From Stromatinia cepivora (Eukaryota > Ascomycota > Leotiomycetes > Helotiales > Sclerotiniaceae), in contig RCTD01000018.1 in the NCBI GenBank assembly GCA_014898415.1, positions 563,001 to 627,000 on the forward strand: DNA of 64,000 nt, given 5' to 3'. The notes beneath the pieces are model-generated. The model had not been told where the DNA came from. It did no database searches and worked only from the letters and a program-made list of their open reading frames with translations. This document shows positions 25,501 to 37,411 of this stretch, one piece after another. Made by a program: the position numbers and the translations under genes. Within the stretch, counting starts at the first letter, position 1. Every line of letters begins with the position of its first letter.

Positions 25501-27599
25501 TTGATAAAACGATTGCATTCATGGAACATGCTCGAATTATATACTAGGTAGGTATAATATTCCAAATATCTAATGGTTGAAATTGTCGAAATGAATGTTC
25601 GGATGACCCCGCCATTAGTTGGAGGTAGTTAGTTGATATCCCTCCATTCAGAAAGCGCAAAATTCCTACCTCGTCCAATAAATTCCGAAAGAAATTGCGT
25701 GACATTTTTGATTAACTTGATTAGAACTAGTGTGTGCTAAGTAGAATATAAATCCAGGAACAAGGGAGGTACAATGATATGATTTGAGTAACGTTTAAAA
25801 GCCATGGGGGAGGGTTTGATAAAGTTATTGTCTTTGCATCCACGAGGCTAGAAGTTGTAAATAATGATCATGTTAATGGTTACTTGAATTTACTTGGATT
25901 AACATATTACATGCAAGGCTGAGGAAACTCATTGCTTGGGATGGGAAGAAATGAAGTTGATGTCAGGTAAAGGAGGGAGATAAGCTAGAGCAGAGCAGCT
26001 AGCTAACTAGTCATGAAAAACTAAGTATTATACGCTGCTTTATCGAGTGTCTTTAGCTGTAGACAAACAAGAGTTAGAAAAGAACTTACAGAAAGAAATC
26101 ACCCTTCCACCTTCCACACGGCGACCTAGTGCTTATTTTCTTTCACGATGCATTCATTCTGCTTGTTCGATGTTTGGCACGCGGCTCATGTATATCGGGT
26201 GGCTGAATTAATTCAATTTAGTAAATATTCTACCGCCACCCGGCGGAAGAGAGCCGTGACCGGTAATCTAAACGCGCCTTAGGTATTTAGTAGTTAGCTT
26301 CCATTTACGGCAAGCGGGTAGAAGCATGGATAAAGGGGGTGGAACAGATTAGACGATAAGAAATTTACAATGCTCCAAGGTTAAAGAAAAATAAAATCGG
26401 TGGAGAAATGATAGACAACGCATATCAAATTGCCAGATCATCTATTATCCTTGAAACCAAACACGCGATAGAATGTACGAGTCAATCACATTAGAACCCC
26501 ATGAAGGATTTCCTCCGCTTTGTTGTGAACGTGAGGGTCACATGTCTCAGTGAGTTATCTGAAGTGTTTGCTGCAGCCTGCATGTAACTTTTGGTGGCTA
26601 GAAGCACAAATTATGGATGAATCCACTGTCACATGTAAATCAACAAAAATTAGAACTGACTACTAGGTAATTAAACCAGATAAAAAGATCTCCAACATCT
26701 TCCCAACATTCGATTTCCCATTATTCGGTTCGAGTTAACATGCAGGTAGAGTTTGCGAGTAGAGAGTAAGCGTACGAGATGTAAAAATGAACTTATACTA
26801 CCAGAAGGAACATCATACTTTATTAGATACTTTATTAGATACTACCTATATGCTGTACTTAAATCTTATGTATTGATATAACACGAGGGCAATCGAATTT
26901 GAATTCTGCCACATCGTTTTTTTTTTCGATAAGGTTTATTAGGTACCAGGGGATAGGGCATTGGCGCCATATTATAATAGATTTCTCTAGGTGCATGCAG
27001 GGTCCGATCCATTAGTTCCAAATAATCCATCAAAAAAGGTCTAGCGTTAGGATTATCACGCAAGATAACACCAAATCGCAACATTTTCCCCCAAATATGT
27101 ATATTACATCTTTAACCACATAACATAACCATCCACTAGGTAACATATGGAGAACATTTCACCATTTTATATTCTCCCACTCCTTAGTCTAAGTAGGTAG
27201 GTATTCCCAACAGTCTCGCCCTCTCAATGTCAATTAATTACTCACCGCCAGGTAATCCAAAGAGTTGATTTCATATATCTGTTCCTTTCCGTTCATTCGG
27301 CCTTGTCACTTTCCTTCCTTTCCTGAGATCTTTATTCATTCGGAATAGATATATTCAATACTTCTCTTGGTTCAACTTACCTCTCTGAAGTCTGTGTTAT
27401 ATTACTCATTCATCTCTTGATCACATCATTTCCCCAGAGTATTACACCTTTCTTTCTACTATTACCCCTCCATCTCCACATATTTCGTACGCTTCGTTGG
27501 AACTCAAGTCATAACATCTCTTCACCTTAAGGAATACTGCAGAATATACTCAAGCCAATCTCATCTTCACCTTCTAGAGACTTAAGCGGCAATATCACA
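22525..27599. other. Long intergenic region (5 kb), no supported gene
   Basis: No firm gene. Besides the candidate at 24134-24484 (separate entry), a minus-strand frame at 26866-27084 (72 codons) reads protein-like in part (PFLMDYLELMDRTLHAPREIYYN is the best stretch) but has no partner exons. The last 350 bases, pyrimidine-rich, are the choline sulfatase promoter and leader. The region could hold lncRNA or relics of lost genes. Confidence 0.4.
24134..24484 (-). CDS. Hypothetical membrane protein or gene fragment, 116 codons
   Basis: The minus-strand frame has three hydrophobic stretches (SSPAIYISAHVL; WLLCLTSVIIYAIMYGI; AAIVYSLRAIFLLAISL) with natural-looking residue use, ending at a stop at 24134. 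It starts at an internal-looking MMIFIPG with no leader. A further frame at 24566-24769 lies upstream but cannot be joined with confidence. This may be one exon of a multi-pass membrane protein, or a relic. No family recognised. Confidence 0.25.
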   Translation of the reverse strand: MMIFIPGITSSTISSPAIYISAHVLRRDLNSTHGCKFHSWLLCLTSVIIYAIMYGIRVSNFQMALLEARATHSAAAVSLYTYSAAIVYSLRAIFLLAISLTWSRNFGRSQLSSCSP

Positions 27600-29378
27600 A
27601 TGGCTCCAGATTTGAATACAGTTCCTTCTTCTCCACGGCATGAAAAAAAGTCAACCTTTCCTTTCAACAATACCAACAATATGCCTTCAGGTTCGAAGCC
27701 AAACATTCTTTATATTATGGCAGATCAGTTGGCAGCACCTTTGTTAAAGATGCACAATCCTAAATCTCAAATTCAAACACCACATCTTGATGGTCTTGCA
27801 AAAGATGCCGTCGTCTTCGATTCCGCATATTGTCCTTCACCACTTTGCGCTCCTTCTCGAATGTCTATGGTTACTGGTCAATTACCTTGCAGAATTGGTT
27901 CATATGATAATGCCAGTTCTATCGATCCCTCCACTCCAACCTACGCACATTATCTACGAGCAGCAGGATATGAAACTACATTGGCAGGAAAGATGCACTT
28001 TATTGGCGAACAATTACATGGTTATGAGAGTCGTTTGACAAGTGATATTTATCCTGGAGATTATGGTTGGGCTGTCAATTGGGAAGATCCAGACAAAAGA
28101 TTGGAATGGTATCACAATGCTAGCTCCATCTTACAAGCTGGTATTTGTGTGCGAAGTAATCAATTGGATTATGATGAGGAGGTTATGTATAAGTCAACTC
28201 AATTCCTTTATGATCATGTTCGTAAGGGACCAGATGCCAGACCATTTTGCATGACTGTAAGTTTCACATTTCCTCATTTTACTTTTACTTTCACTAACAT
28301 TTCATTTCAGGTTTCCCTCACTCATCCTCACGATCCTTATAATATTCAAAAGAAATTCTGGGATCTTTACGAAGGTGTTGATATTGATCTACCAGATACC
28401 AAAATTCCACAAGAAGAATTAGATGCACACAGCAAGCGATTGTTGAAAGTTTGTGATCTTTGGGGTAAAGAATTCACGGATGAACAAATCAAGAGAGCTA
28501 GACGTGCGTATTATGGAGCAGTCAGTTACGTTGATGATTGCATTGGAAAATTACTTCAAGTCTTGAAGGATTGCCGACTTGATGAAAACACAATTATTGT
28601 TTTCAGTGGTGATCATGGTGATATGCTTGGAGAGCGTGGTCTTTGGTATAAGATGTCTTATTTTGAAGCATCTGTTCGAGTACCTCTTCTCGTTCATTAC
28701 CCAAAATGGTTCAATGCTCACCATGTATCAGAGAATGTTTCTACATTGGATATTCTTCCAACATTGGCCGATCTTACCAATATTGAATTATGGCCAGGCC
28801 TTCCTATGGATGGTTCATCACTTCTTCCACATCTTCAATCACGTCCAGGTGGATCCGATACAGTATTTGCGGAGTATTGTGGTGAAGGTACCATTTCACC
28901 AATGATGATGATTAGACGCGGACCATGGAAATATATCACTTGTCCAGCTGATCCAGATCAACTTTACAACCTTGCCGATGATCCTAAGGAAGTTATTAAT
29001 CTTGCATCTCTTCCTGCCAAACATCCACTCATGACGGAAGAAACCATCAAATTCCTGAAAGATTTCAAAGCCGAAGCAGCAGCCAAATGGGATTTCGAAA
29101 AGATTACTAATGATGTTTTGCTTTCTCAACGTCAAAGACGTCTTGTTTGGAGTGCTCTTAAAGTTGGTAAATTTACTAGCTGGGATCATAATCCAAATGA
29201 TGATGGTCGTGAGAAGTATATTCGATCACATATTCCACTTGATGATCTTGAACTTCGAGCTAGATTCCCTCCAGTTGATAGTCAAGGAAGAGATTTGACC
29301 AGCGTTGGTATGGGTGGTTTGATTGCAGGTGGTATGGGAAGTGTGGTTTATGATCAAGCTGGCTCTCATGGTCAATGA
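27600..29378 (+). CDS. Choline sulfatase, 574 aa
   Basis: Hydrolyses choline-O-sulfate to choline and sulfate, letting fungi recover sulfur (and the betaine precursor choline). Exons 27600-28256 and 28311-29378 flank a 54-nt intron (GTAAGT..TTTCAG). The sulfatase signature C-A-P-S-R is at 83-87; C83 would be oxidised to formylglycine, or possibly phosphorylated/hydrated by another route if no FGE is present. Metal ligands appear in YIMADQ (D42) and SGDHGDM (D320, H321). The C-terminal block DVLLSQRQRRLVW and the HNPNDDGREKY region match the choline-sulfatase C-terminal domain that separates this group from other arylsulfatases. There is no signal peptide, so it is intracellular, as expected for stored choline sulfate. 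The intron is in frame and stop-free, so its retention would add 18 residues before VSLTHPHDPY. Confidence 0.94.
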   Translation: MAPDLNTVPSSPRHEKKSTFPFNNTNNMPSGSKPNILYIMADQLAAPLLKMHNPKSQIQTPHLDGLAKDAVVFDSAYCPSPLCAPSRMSMVTGQLPCRIGSYDNASSIDPSTPTYAHYLRAAGYETTLAGKMHFIGEQLHGYESRLTSDIYPGDYGWAVNWEDPDKRLEWYHNASSILQAGICVRSNQLDYDEEVMYKSTQFLYDHVRKGPDARPFCMTVSFTFPHFTFTFTNISFQVSLTHPHDPYNIQKKFWDLYEGVDIDLPDTKIPQEELDAHSKRLLKVCDLWGKEFTDEQIKRARRAYYGAVSYVDDCIGKLLQVLKDCRLDENTIIVFSGDHGDMLGERGLWYKMSYFEASVRVPLLVHYPKWFNAHHVSENVSTLDILPTLADLTNIELWPGLPMDGSSLLPHLQSRPGGSDTVFAEYCGEGTISPMMMIRRGPWKYITCPADPDQLYNLADDPKEVINLASLPAKHPLMTEETIKFLKDFKAEAAAKWDFEKITNDVLLSQRQRRLVWSALKVGKFTSWDHNPNDDGREKYIRSHIPLDDLELRARFPPVDSQGRDLTSVGMGGLIAGGMGSVVYDQAGSHGQ

Positions 29379-30894
29379 TCTTTCAATTTGAAGCATTGCA
29401 TATTTTGATATTTGAGCGGGCGTTGGAATTTTTGAGGAATGTATTGCGAACATGATTGCTTTATACCAAATTAGGTTCACATTTTTCAGTTTTTGCTTTT
29501 TAAAGGTTTTGGCATTGCCAGGGTTTTAAGATTGGGATGATGAGATGAGAGATATTTGACGTGGGGATACATGGATGGAAGAGCGAAAGAGCGAAATGAT
29601 TTGAAATTTTTTGAGTGCCAGTTCTCAAGCGAGTTTAGATGAGAGTTTGCATGGCATGGCATGGCTGATCACTCACTGGTGGTTAGGTTGGCATTGCCTT
29701 TGTATGGATATTCATGAAGAATGAGCATTTATAGGGATATACGCAATGAGCTTGAAATTAATGGATTGAAATTATATCAAAGTCCGAAGTCGTTCTTGAT
29801 ATTGCTGGTGGATGTGTGCAGTGTACGGAGTGTAGTGAGTGTACTCGCTTGTATGAAGTAGTACAGTAAATTGCTGATGAGATAATATTTTGGAGATATT
29901 ATAAATCTTAATAATATTAAGATACTCTACTCATAGAGTAGTAGGAAGGGAAGAGGTATGAAGAGGTATGAAGAGGTATGAAGAGGTATGAAGAGGTATA
30001 ATGAATAATAGGTTTTAATTATATTGACTCATTTCAATATATGTATGAAGTCTGTTTGGAAAGTTGCTAAGTCTAAGTCTGAATATTAGTATGTACGATG
30101 CATATAATAGAGTATTGATACTGATAAAAGTAGAAGAGAGAGATATGAAAGAAGTGTGGCATTGTTGTTGTTGTTATTATTGTCGTTGGTAGATAATTTT
30201 CATGGTGGTTGTAAGATCTTATATCTGTTTCTATTCTCAATACTTACTGTTTATTGTGTTGAATATATATATCGTTCTCGCCACTTGAGTATTTTTATTT
30301 TTATTTTTATTTTTTGGGGGATTTGGTTCACTATTCTATTATTGTATTTTTTTTTTGCTTCTCGAAGTTTTGGGGTTCTTTAAGTGGTACAGTTCATATA
30401 TATCCTTTATTTATTAGGTGTTGAGGCTTTTGAGGTGGGTTGAATGTGAGATGCTGTATTACCTCCAGTTCTCACCCGAGGGAGGGTGGTCTATAGAAGT
30501 CGGCATCTTTGGACTGGAGGAGATATCAAGGCGAGAGAAATTAAAAGGATAAAAGGATAAGAGATAAAATGGTTTATTGGTGGGTCGTATGGTTTGCTAC
30601 TTTGTTTTGCTGTGATAAATGATACTCTTGATTTATCTATTTGATTCTGCGGCACGCGGACGCACAGGATCTCGAGTCAGCGGATGCTGGAGATAGTCGT
30701 TGTTACTATCGATTGCAATGCTAGTATTATTGTTGTTTATTTGATGATAGCTGTCATATTTCTGAGATTGGTTGATGTTGGGTATAAGGTATAAGTACTA
30801 GATCCTTTATTTTATTGAGAATCTATGAATTATCCTGGTGATGTCTAAATAGAACTGCACATCAGGAATTCCACCATCGTGGGTTAACGAAATT
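29379..30894. other. Intergenic region with short tandem repeats
   Basis: 3' flank of the choline sulfatase gene, then AT-rich sequence with a decamer repeat at 29951-30000, GCATG repeats near 29650 and TTTTTATTTTTATTTTTA near 30290. No gene supported; the frame at 30156-30383 is low-complexity. Confidence 0.45.
29951..30000. repeat. Tandem repeat, 10-bp unit AAGAGGTATG, 5 copies
   Basis: Five consecutive copies, the last with one terminal change. Intergenic, about 570 bp past the choline sulfatase stop. Confidence 0.95.
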
Positions 30895-30902
30895 GGCTTT
30901 GT
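30895..30902 (+). repeat. Left target-site duplication of MITE copy 2
   Basis: GGCTTTGT, matching GGTTTTGT on the right (31420-31427) at 7 of 8 positions; the difference is a C/T transition. Confidence 0.75.
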
Positions 30903-31419
30903 TAGGTTGCGCAACGGTTACCCGCGGGGCGGATAATGATTCTGATGGATAATCTATGGATAATCCATTGGCAAAACGGATAATTGAAGAATCTGAATGA
31001 ATATCTATAAATAATTAACAGATTATTCACAAATATTTATAAATATTTATCATCTATAAATTAATAAATAATCTATAAATAATTTATGGATTCATAAATA
31101 TTCGTTTATTTTTGAAATTATTCTTATATTATTATACTAATTTTATACTAATTTTATACTAATTTTATACTAATTTTATACTAATTTTATACTAATTTTA
31201 TACTAATTTTATATTAATCTTTATAAATTATTTATAAATAATCCATTAATCCATAAATAGATGGATATCTATAGATTATCCATGGATAATTTATACAAAA
31301 TAGATTATTTTAAAATCTTAATAGATAATCTGCAAAATGGGTAATACTTTCAATAGATAATTCATAGGGCGGATTATCCACGGGTACCCATAGGTTGCGG
31401 GTTATTTCTGCGCAGCCTA
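30903..31419 (-). mobile_element. hAT-type MITE, copy 2 (517 bp), inverted relative to copy 1
   Basis: Ends TAGGTTGCGCA and TGCGCAGCCTA (one mismatch between the inverted repeats). Its left end ACGGTTACCCGCGGGGCGG is close to the reverse complement of the right end of copy 1, so the copies lie in opposite orientation about 9.6 kb apart. Internally it contains a private expansion of seven 11-bp units (31136-31212) absent from copy 1. No coding capacity. Confidence 0.85.
31136..31212. repeat. Tandem repeat, 11-bp unit ACTAATTTTAT, 7 perfect copies
   Basis: Lies near the middle of MITE copy 2. The matching part of copy 1 has only degenerate ATTAATATAA-like sequence, so the expansion postdates the divergence of the two copies or was lost in the other. 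Confidence 0.95.
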
Positions 31420-31427
31420 GGTTTTGT
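31420..31427 (+). repeat. Right target-site duplication of MITE copy 2
   Basis: GGTTTTGT, partner of GGCTTTGT at 30895-30902. Confidence 0.75.
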
Positions 31428-34400
31428 GGTTCTTGGGTTTGTGTAGAGGAGGGAGAAGTGTTTTATATAGTTGGTTTGTGAAATTTTGGTATGGGGAAGA
31501 AACGCTGGAATGGGTAAGATGAAGCTTAAGAGTGTGAAGGTGTTGAGGTTGAAAAGGGGAAGGTATGGTGTGGATTTCCTTATATTTCTTCCTGGTTTTG
31601 GACTTTTACTCCGGTACCGCTTGATGAGTTCGATGATGCAGATCTGGGTATAAAAAATTAAAACTATCTCATCCCCGTTTCTATGGATACTAAATATCTA
31701 GAAAGGAAAGACTACAATATACCTGTTCGTACTAATTATGTGTTCCGAATATCGGAAGCTGGGGATACAGTTCATTCGAGTTGAAATATATATAAATACG
31801 AATCTAGAATAGAATTTTGCGTTGTCAATACTTTATTGATGGAATATACTTCTCACCGTCGATGTTCGTGGTTATTTCCACTGTAAGAACTTCTGTCGGT
31901 CTTTGCTGAAGTACGTATTCCTGCATCATTTCTATGGCCTAGCAGAATGTAGATTCTAAAGTCCTGAATGCGGAGGCTTATGATTTATCATAAAAATGTA
32001 ATTGATTCACTGTATCTTCCGACATTGAGCTCAAAGTTATTGTTCTAGCTCTAGTTTAGTAGTTTAGAAACTGGATGTGTATATATACCAAAGAAAGAAA
32101 ATTTGAGAATTGAAGAACGAAGGATGTGTCTCCAATGTTTGGAGACTTGTACACATTCATTTCTTCTGCACCTTTTAGATTAGGAATGGCGATTGAAGGA
32201 TTCGAGAGCTTGGTCCGACGAGTTATAGGTGGACTTATAAAATGTTGAGCTTGGATGGATGGAATGGGACAAACAGATGTAAAAAAAAGTTTCCTGAAGT
32301 CAATCAATGGCTGTAGTAATTATCGGCTTTCTGGAAATACTGGCGAACGGAAGAAGCATCATTTAGTATTTTGAAACTTTTCAATTCCTACGGCTTTGTG
32401 TGTGAATTGTAGATTTGTTAGTCCCAGTCAACGTTGGAGACTCTCGTTGTCCCAGAATGAACTATAGTGTTGATGTGATTATGATGCGGCATATACTTAT
32501 ACATAGCGCGCTGCTGTTAATTTTCATCATCCTATCATTGATTAACCACCAAATATTTCAATTCCAATTTCTCAAATCTCTCCCATTGTGTAGCTAGTCG
32601 TACAAGGTACATAAGGCTCGGAAAGATGCAGTGCAACTCATTTTCATGAACGTACCCCTTGATCTTACTGAACTGATGCTATATTTCGCATTATCTCTCA
32701 AATTCCATAGGTAAGAATAAGTATCTATCAATAGATGGACGAGCTTAGCGTTATTATCGGACACATGGTAGATTAGTTACTCTGCATGATTGATAGTCTG
32801 GTAGAGACGTTAACAATGTGAGACTCGCTGGGTCTCAGATACTTGTCTCTATCTATTCTATTATTTAGCTTACAAAGTTTGAAATTGGGGTTTAAAGAGT
32901 CATCAAAGATTTAAAGACGTAGGTCAGAGTTACTAGTGCAACTATCGTGACCGAAAGAAGGAGCTATTTGGATACTTGCAGGTCGGGTCAATATTCGAGG
33001 ACTGAGAATCTGAATCTGAGAGGTAACGAGTATGTTTCTGCAAGGTAGATTTTACATGGCAGGTATCAGTGTTATATCTGTGCATTGTTGTCGTTCGGCA
33101 AGTAAGTAATTGTCATCATTGGAAACACCTTCAACTTCTCCTAATATTCCTCGCTTAATGATAACAACACTGCCTTTTATATATACTTCGAGAGGAAACC
33201 TTTATTATTTATCTTCCCTTCGTGATGGGCTTAGGTGCACATAGCGTTACATTTCAAAGAGATTATTACTATGACAAGGCATGCTGGTCATCCCATTTTT
33301 TGTCCTGAAACAAGACCCATCTCTTTTTTGACATTAGGAGTTGTAAATCTGCAGAAGAATTTATAGGGATACAACTGAACTATGGAACTTGCGGAGCTTT
33401 ACAAACGAAGCTTTGGCAGATCACTAGGGCAGTTTAGCGAACTAAAATGGATATTCTTTTCTACTGGACCTGATATACCAATTCCAGCCATGAGAATTAA
33501 TCAAAGAACGGACTATAAAATCTACCCTTGTTACAAGTTTATGCTTTTTATCTTCGTGCTTTAGACATGGATTGTAGAAAAAAACATTAATTAAGGGACA
33601 AAAAATTTAATAGTATAAGCAAAGGTACCTCCTGAGATGACGAGGACCGCCGGTGGAAAGAGGAGCATGCGTGCGGCTTCTATTTTATTGTCGTAGAGAC
33701 ACTGGTATCACTGTCTATTCTCCTCCATCCTGGTTCTCATTGGTAAATTTGATTCTTCTCATCATGTTATATGCTTGAAAATAGGTTTCCATATTCATGA
33801 CATCCATATATTCGGGATTCCTCACCCGAAAAAGAGTTTCACTACGCTCTAGGTGTCTACACTCATGTTCCACGATTTTTGTATTTTAACCTTGGATATG
33901 GGCATTTTCTTGTTTGAGACCTGAAGTCTTATACTTCTGAGAAGGTTGTTGAGGTTCTCCAGCCTTTTTTTGGTTCTTCTCAAAGACGCGGTAATTGTCT
34001 GGAAGTACTGTATTCGTGGAATTGAGTCTCGCCTGATGAGGCTAGAGTATTACCTGAGCTTAAAATCTAAACCCGCCTTCGTTTAGACCTTTTCTTCTTC
34101 ACACTATAAAGCAGCATATGGGCATGGTATTGCATGGGTGGATATTACAACAACCTCTGGCTTTGGCTAGTGATGTCATCACCCTGGATAATTGAAATCT
34201 GGGTATATCGATTGGAAATAAACGGATATCTTGATCTTACTTGGTTTTGTGATTCAGTTTATTATTATTCATATCGGCTTCACTGTCGATATTACCGTTA
34301 CTATTCCTTAACTACTGTACCATGTAAGGCTATCAACCAAAGTAATAATGAGCTGTGTAACAGATATCTCATGCAAAGGAGATATATATGTTATGACAAC

Positions 34401-36199
34401 TCTATTAACATCGCGCAGGTAATTTGAAGTTTCATTGGACACACCACGAGCCCGTATGTGATGTTTTGTGCCTATTATCTTGGGAGGCAGCCCTCGATGT
34501 GAAGTACTCAGCGCCGAATATTTGGCAGAAAGAAAGATATTACCCCTTAAAAGAGAAGTTTACAATTACTTTACCAATTGCTCTTGCTAATTAGTTATCG
34601 TTGCCACTACAACAGCAATTTCATCATCTTTGTAAGTCTTACTTCTCGCTACCACCTCCTTTCTTCACCGCTACGCTGGGAATTAAAAATGGCTTCATGT
34701 GGTTCAACACACCCACAAATGCCGTATTGATGCGCAAACGAATAACACTCCAGAAATATTGTCATACTGCATTGTCTTGTTTAATAGTCCATTTATATTT
34801 CCGATTTACGAAAGAAAAAAGTTGACTTGACAAACCGTGTTTTTATACTCCCGGCTGGGTCTGTGGGTGAGACGCTCGTCAACATGCTATTGCTATATAT
34901 ACTGAGAGTATGAGCCATGATTACTTACATAAGCCCCAGCTTGAGCCGATATTATAGTACGGTAGTAAGTGGAGAGGAAATTCTTGTATCATCACCTGCA
35001 CCCCGATTACTCCACACCGGCATGAGTCTCCATATTCATATTCATGTTCATGTATATACTTTTCCCATCTTCATCGCACTATCATCACCATCAATTATCA
35101 TTCACATCGATAAAAATCACACACTATCAACCAGCCGCCCACCTACCACAACAAGTACAAACTCCAGCTCAACATCCCCAAGCCCTTGAATACAACCCTT
35201 ATTAATGAGTCCAACATCCAACACAAATAATAATATATCTACACTGCGAAATCAAGAATCGTGCGAAGAATTTGCATCCCTCGTCTTACTATCAACTTTA
35301 CACGAAAAGAATTTATCACAAATCACAGTTTGAGAAAAATGGGCAATCAATAATAGACTAAACTATAAAATCACCTCAGCAGTATTCACATCATCTTCGT
35401 AAGTCTTGATGATATTATAACGGAAATATTACAGGAGCCTTTACGGGGGGCGGGGAGGAAATATTTTTCGTGCGGGTGCTGTACTGTGCAATGGAGCGGG
35501 GGGATTTATTTTATGGAGTGGAAGATGAGGAGTTTACTAATGTCTCGTGGCTCTGCTCTCTGGAATGAATAACCTGCCTGGTGACTCGTTACTATCACAT
35601 TACCATGGCAATTATCTCCTTAATCCTTTGCGTACCGATATTTGCTATAGATTAGCAGCAAGTTGTGTTATACGATGACTAATCTTTTACACTTATGGGT
35701 CATATCCATGTTAAATATTGAAATTGCATCGCTTGAATGCCATTCTCAAATTCATATATTTCCATTTCCATTTGCTCTGTTATGAACGAGAATAATAAAG
35801 AGAAAAATAGGAGAATAATGCACCGCAGAAGAAACCAATTCCAGAAAAAAAAAAGAATGTGCTATTAGACTCCACTGTCTACCCATCTATTATTTAACTC
35901 TAGCTCACCTACATTTATTTACTTGCAGAAAACAAACCCAAATGGCATCAAAATTCAAGAATTAAGCAAGAGACACCTGGTAACTCAGCTTTCGATTCCA
36001 AATCAAGCGCATCAAACCATGCTAAACCGAGCCCAAACCAAATAACAAAAACCAAAAATAAGATCGCTCAACTCCTAGCTCCTGACTCCATCCCAATAAA
36101 ACCCTCAAAAGACTCAAAAACAAAGCAAACAAACCATACCATAACCCACCATCCCAGCAACCCATCTACCCCGAACAGTGCACATCAAGTGATTAAGTA
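31428..36199. other. Long intergenic region (4.8 kb), no supported gene
   Basis: Only short frames without domain signal (for example 32056-32307 minus, 34134-34427 plus, 34917-35189 plus). Sequence is AT-rich and non-repetitive. Nothing firm can be called. Confidence 0.4.
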
Positions 36200-37411
36200 C
36201 TAACCAGACATGCCGTATAAATCATCATCGCTCGATGGTACTTTACGTACACGATCCCTTTTAGCAGCATCAGCTTCCCTATCCTTGCGTTCCCGTCGCT
36301 GCCGACTCGTTTCCCTCTTCTTTCCCTTATCATCATGACGATCCGATCTTCCGCTCTCACGACCTCCATGATCCGATCTTCCATGATCACGACCCGAGCC
36401 CCCTACCCTACGAGTTTGTGGTGGGGAATTTTCCGAGTCTGCGAATGAGCCCGAACCTGAACTTGGTGTTTGCCTGTGCTTCTTTTCCATCGGTGCCACT
36501 GGTTTCTTCCCCTCTCTAACTTCCTTCTTTCTAGCCACCTCCTTTTCGGCATCCCTTCTGGAAGACTCACCCTTAGGCTTCTTCGTATCCCTGTTGTCTG
36601 ATGATGATAATCCTTCTGATAATCCAGACATATTGAACATATCTTGCGAACTATATCCAGCTTCATCACTACTCGTCTTATTTCCACGTCCACCTCTAGC
36701 GTCGCCACTTGAGTAATCCAAGGGAGCGTGAGGATCACGTCTGCCGCCAAAAGTTTCCATTGTCGGGGCATTCCCGCGCCCGAGAGCATAAGTCTGGCCA
36801 GTTGACTTGGGTAAAGAAGGGGCATCGCGGTTGTATCCGGGGACCTGTTGACTTCCTCGAACTCCTCCTACAGCATATATTGGGTTATTACGATCGATTT
36901 CAACGTGACCACGAGGACGGTAAGATGGTGGTGCTTCATCGTCATGATAGAGCGCTGTAGCTTGTGCTTCTTCCATTCTTTGTCTGTCAATATCCCTTGC
37001 ACTAAGAGTTCGTCCACCCGAGTTACCTGCTGCCGGAGTAGTTCTAGATTCTGTACGAGGTCGTGAACTTGAGCCCGAGGTACTTGTTCCGGATTGAGGT
37101 CTAGTTTCTGCTGCATTACGCTGGCTCTTTATTGCTGCTGTAAGATTGGATTGGAGTCGTAGTTCTTTTCCATTCCCATCATACTTACCACCAACATGTC
37201 GACGATATTCTTTGTCGGCTTTGCAGTACTTATATGTTTCGACTGCCTTTCCTGTCTTGTCGTATTTACCATTTATGTCAAGTACGTATTTCTTATCCCT
37301 GCTGTCATAGGAATATGTGGTGATTTTATCATAATCCGCGTCGTACTCACCATATTTGTGTGGTTGATATTCCTTCTTGGATTGGGAATATCTAAAGGTT
37401 GGACGGGACAT
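36200..37411 (-). CDS. Charged low-complexity protein with N-terminal Tyr/Lys repeats, 403 aa
   Basis: Single-exon minus-strand gene. The first about 80 residues hold three tandem-like units of about 22-25 residues around G-x-Y-D-x-x-x-K and TYSYDSRDKKY / TYKYCKADKEY, each rich in Tyr, Lys and Asp. The middle (about 95-250) is Ser/Gly/Arg/Pro-rich. The C-terminal 130 residues are extremely charged (DRHDDKGKKRETSRQRRERK) and end DDDLYGMSG. No catalytic domain, signal peptide or membrane helix. The RS/RD/KE composition suggests an intrinsically disordered, possibly RNA-associated nuclear protein; this is inference from composition. The Tyr/Lys repeat is the only feature that could be searched. 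TATA-like repeats (TATATATAGC, TATATAC) lie just upstream near 37418-37434. Confidence 0.72.
   Translation of the reverse strand: MSRPTFRYSQSKKEYQPHKYGEYDADYDKITTYSYDSRDKKYVLDINGKYDKTGKAVETYKYCKADKEYRRHVGGKYDGNGKELRLQSNLTAAIKSQRNAAETRPQSGTSTSGSSSRPRTESRTTPAAGNSGGRTLSARDIDRQRMEEAQATALYHDDEAPPSYRPRGHVEIDRNNPIYAVGGVRGSQQVPGYNRDAPSLPKSTGQTYALGRGNAPTMETFGGRRDPHAPLDYSSGDARGGRGNKTSSDEAGYSSQDMFNMSGLSEGLSSSDNRDTKKPKGESSRRDAEKEVARKKEVREGKKPVAPMEKKHRQTPSSGSGSFADSENSPPQTRRVGGSGRDHGRSDHGGRESGRSDRHDDKGKKRETSRQRRERKDREADAAKRDRVRKVPSSDDDLYGMSG

Noticed and set aside
27787..29298. Several alternate-frame plus-strand frames
   Set aside because: All overlap the choline sulfatase exons in other frames and lack motifs.
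36403..36825. Second minus-strand frame of 140 codons
   Set aside because: Alternate frame of the 403-aa gene, explained by that gene's low-complexity sequence.
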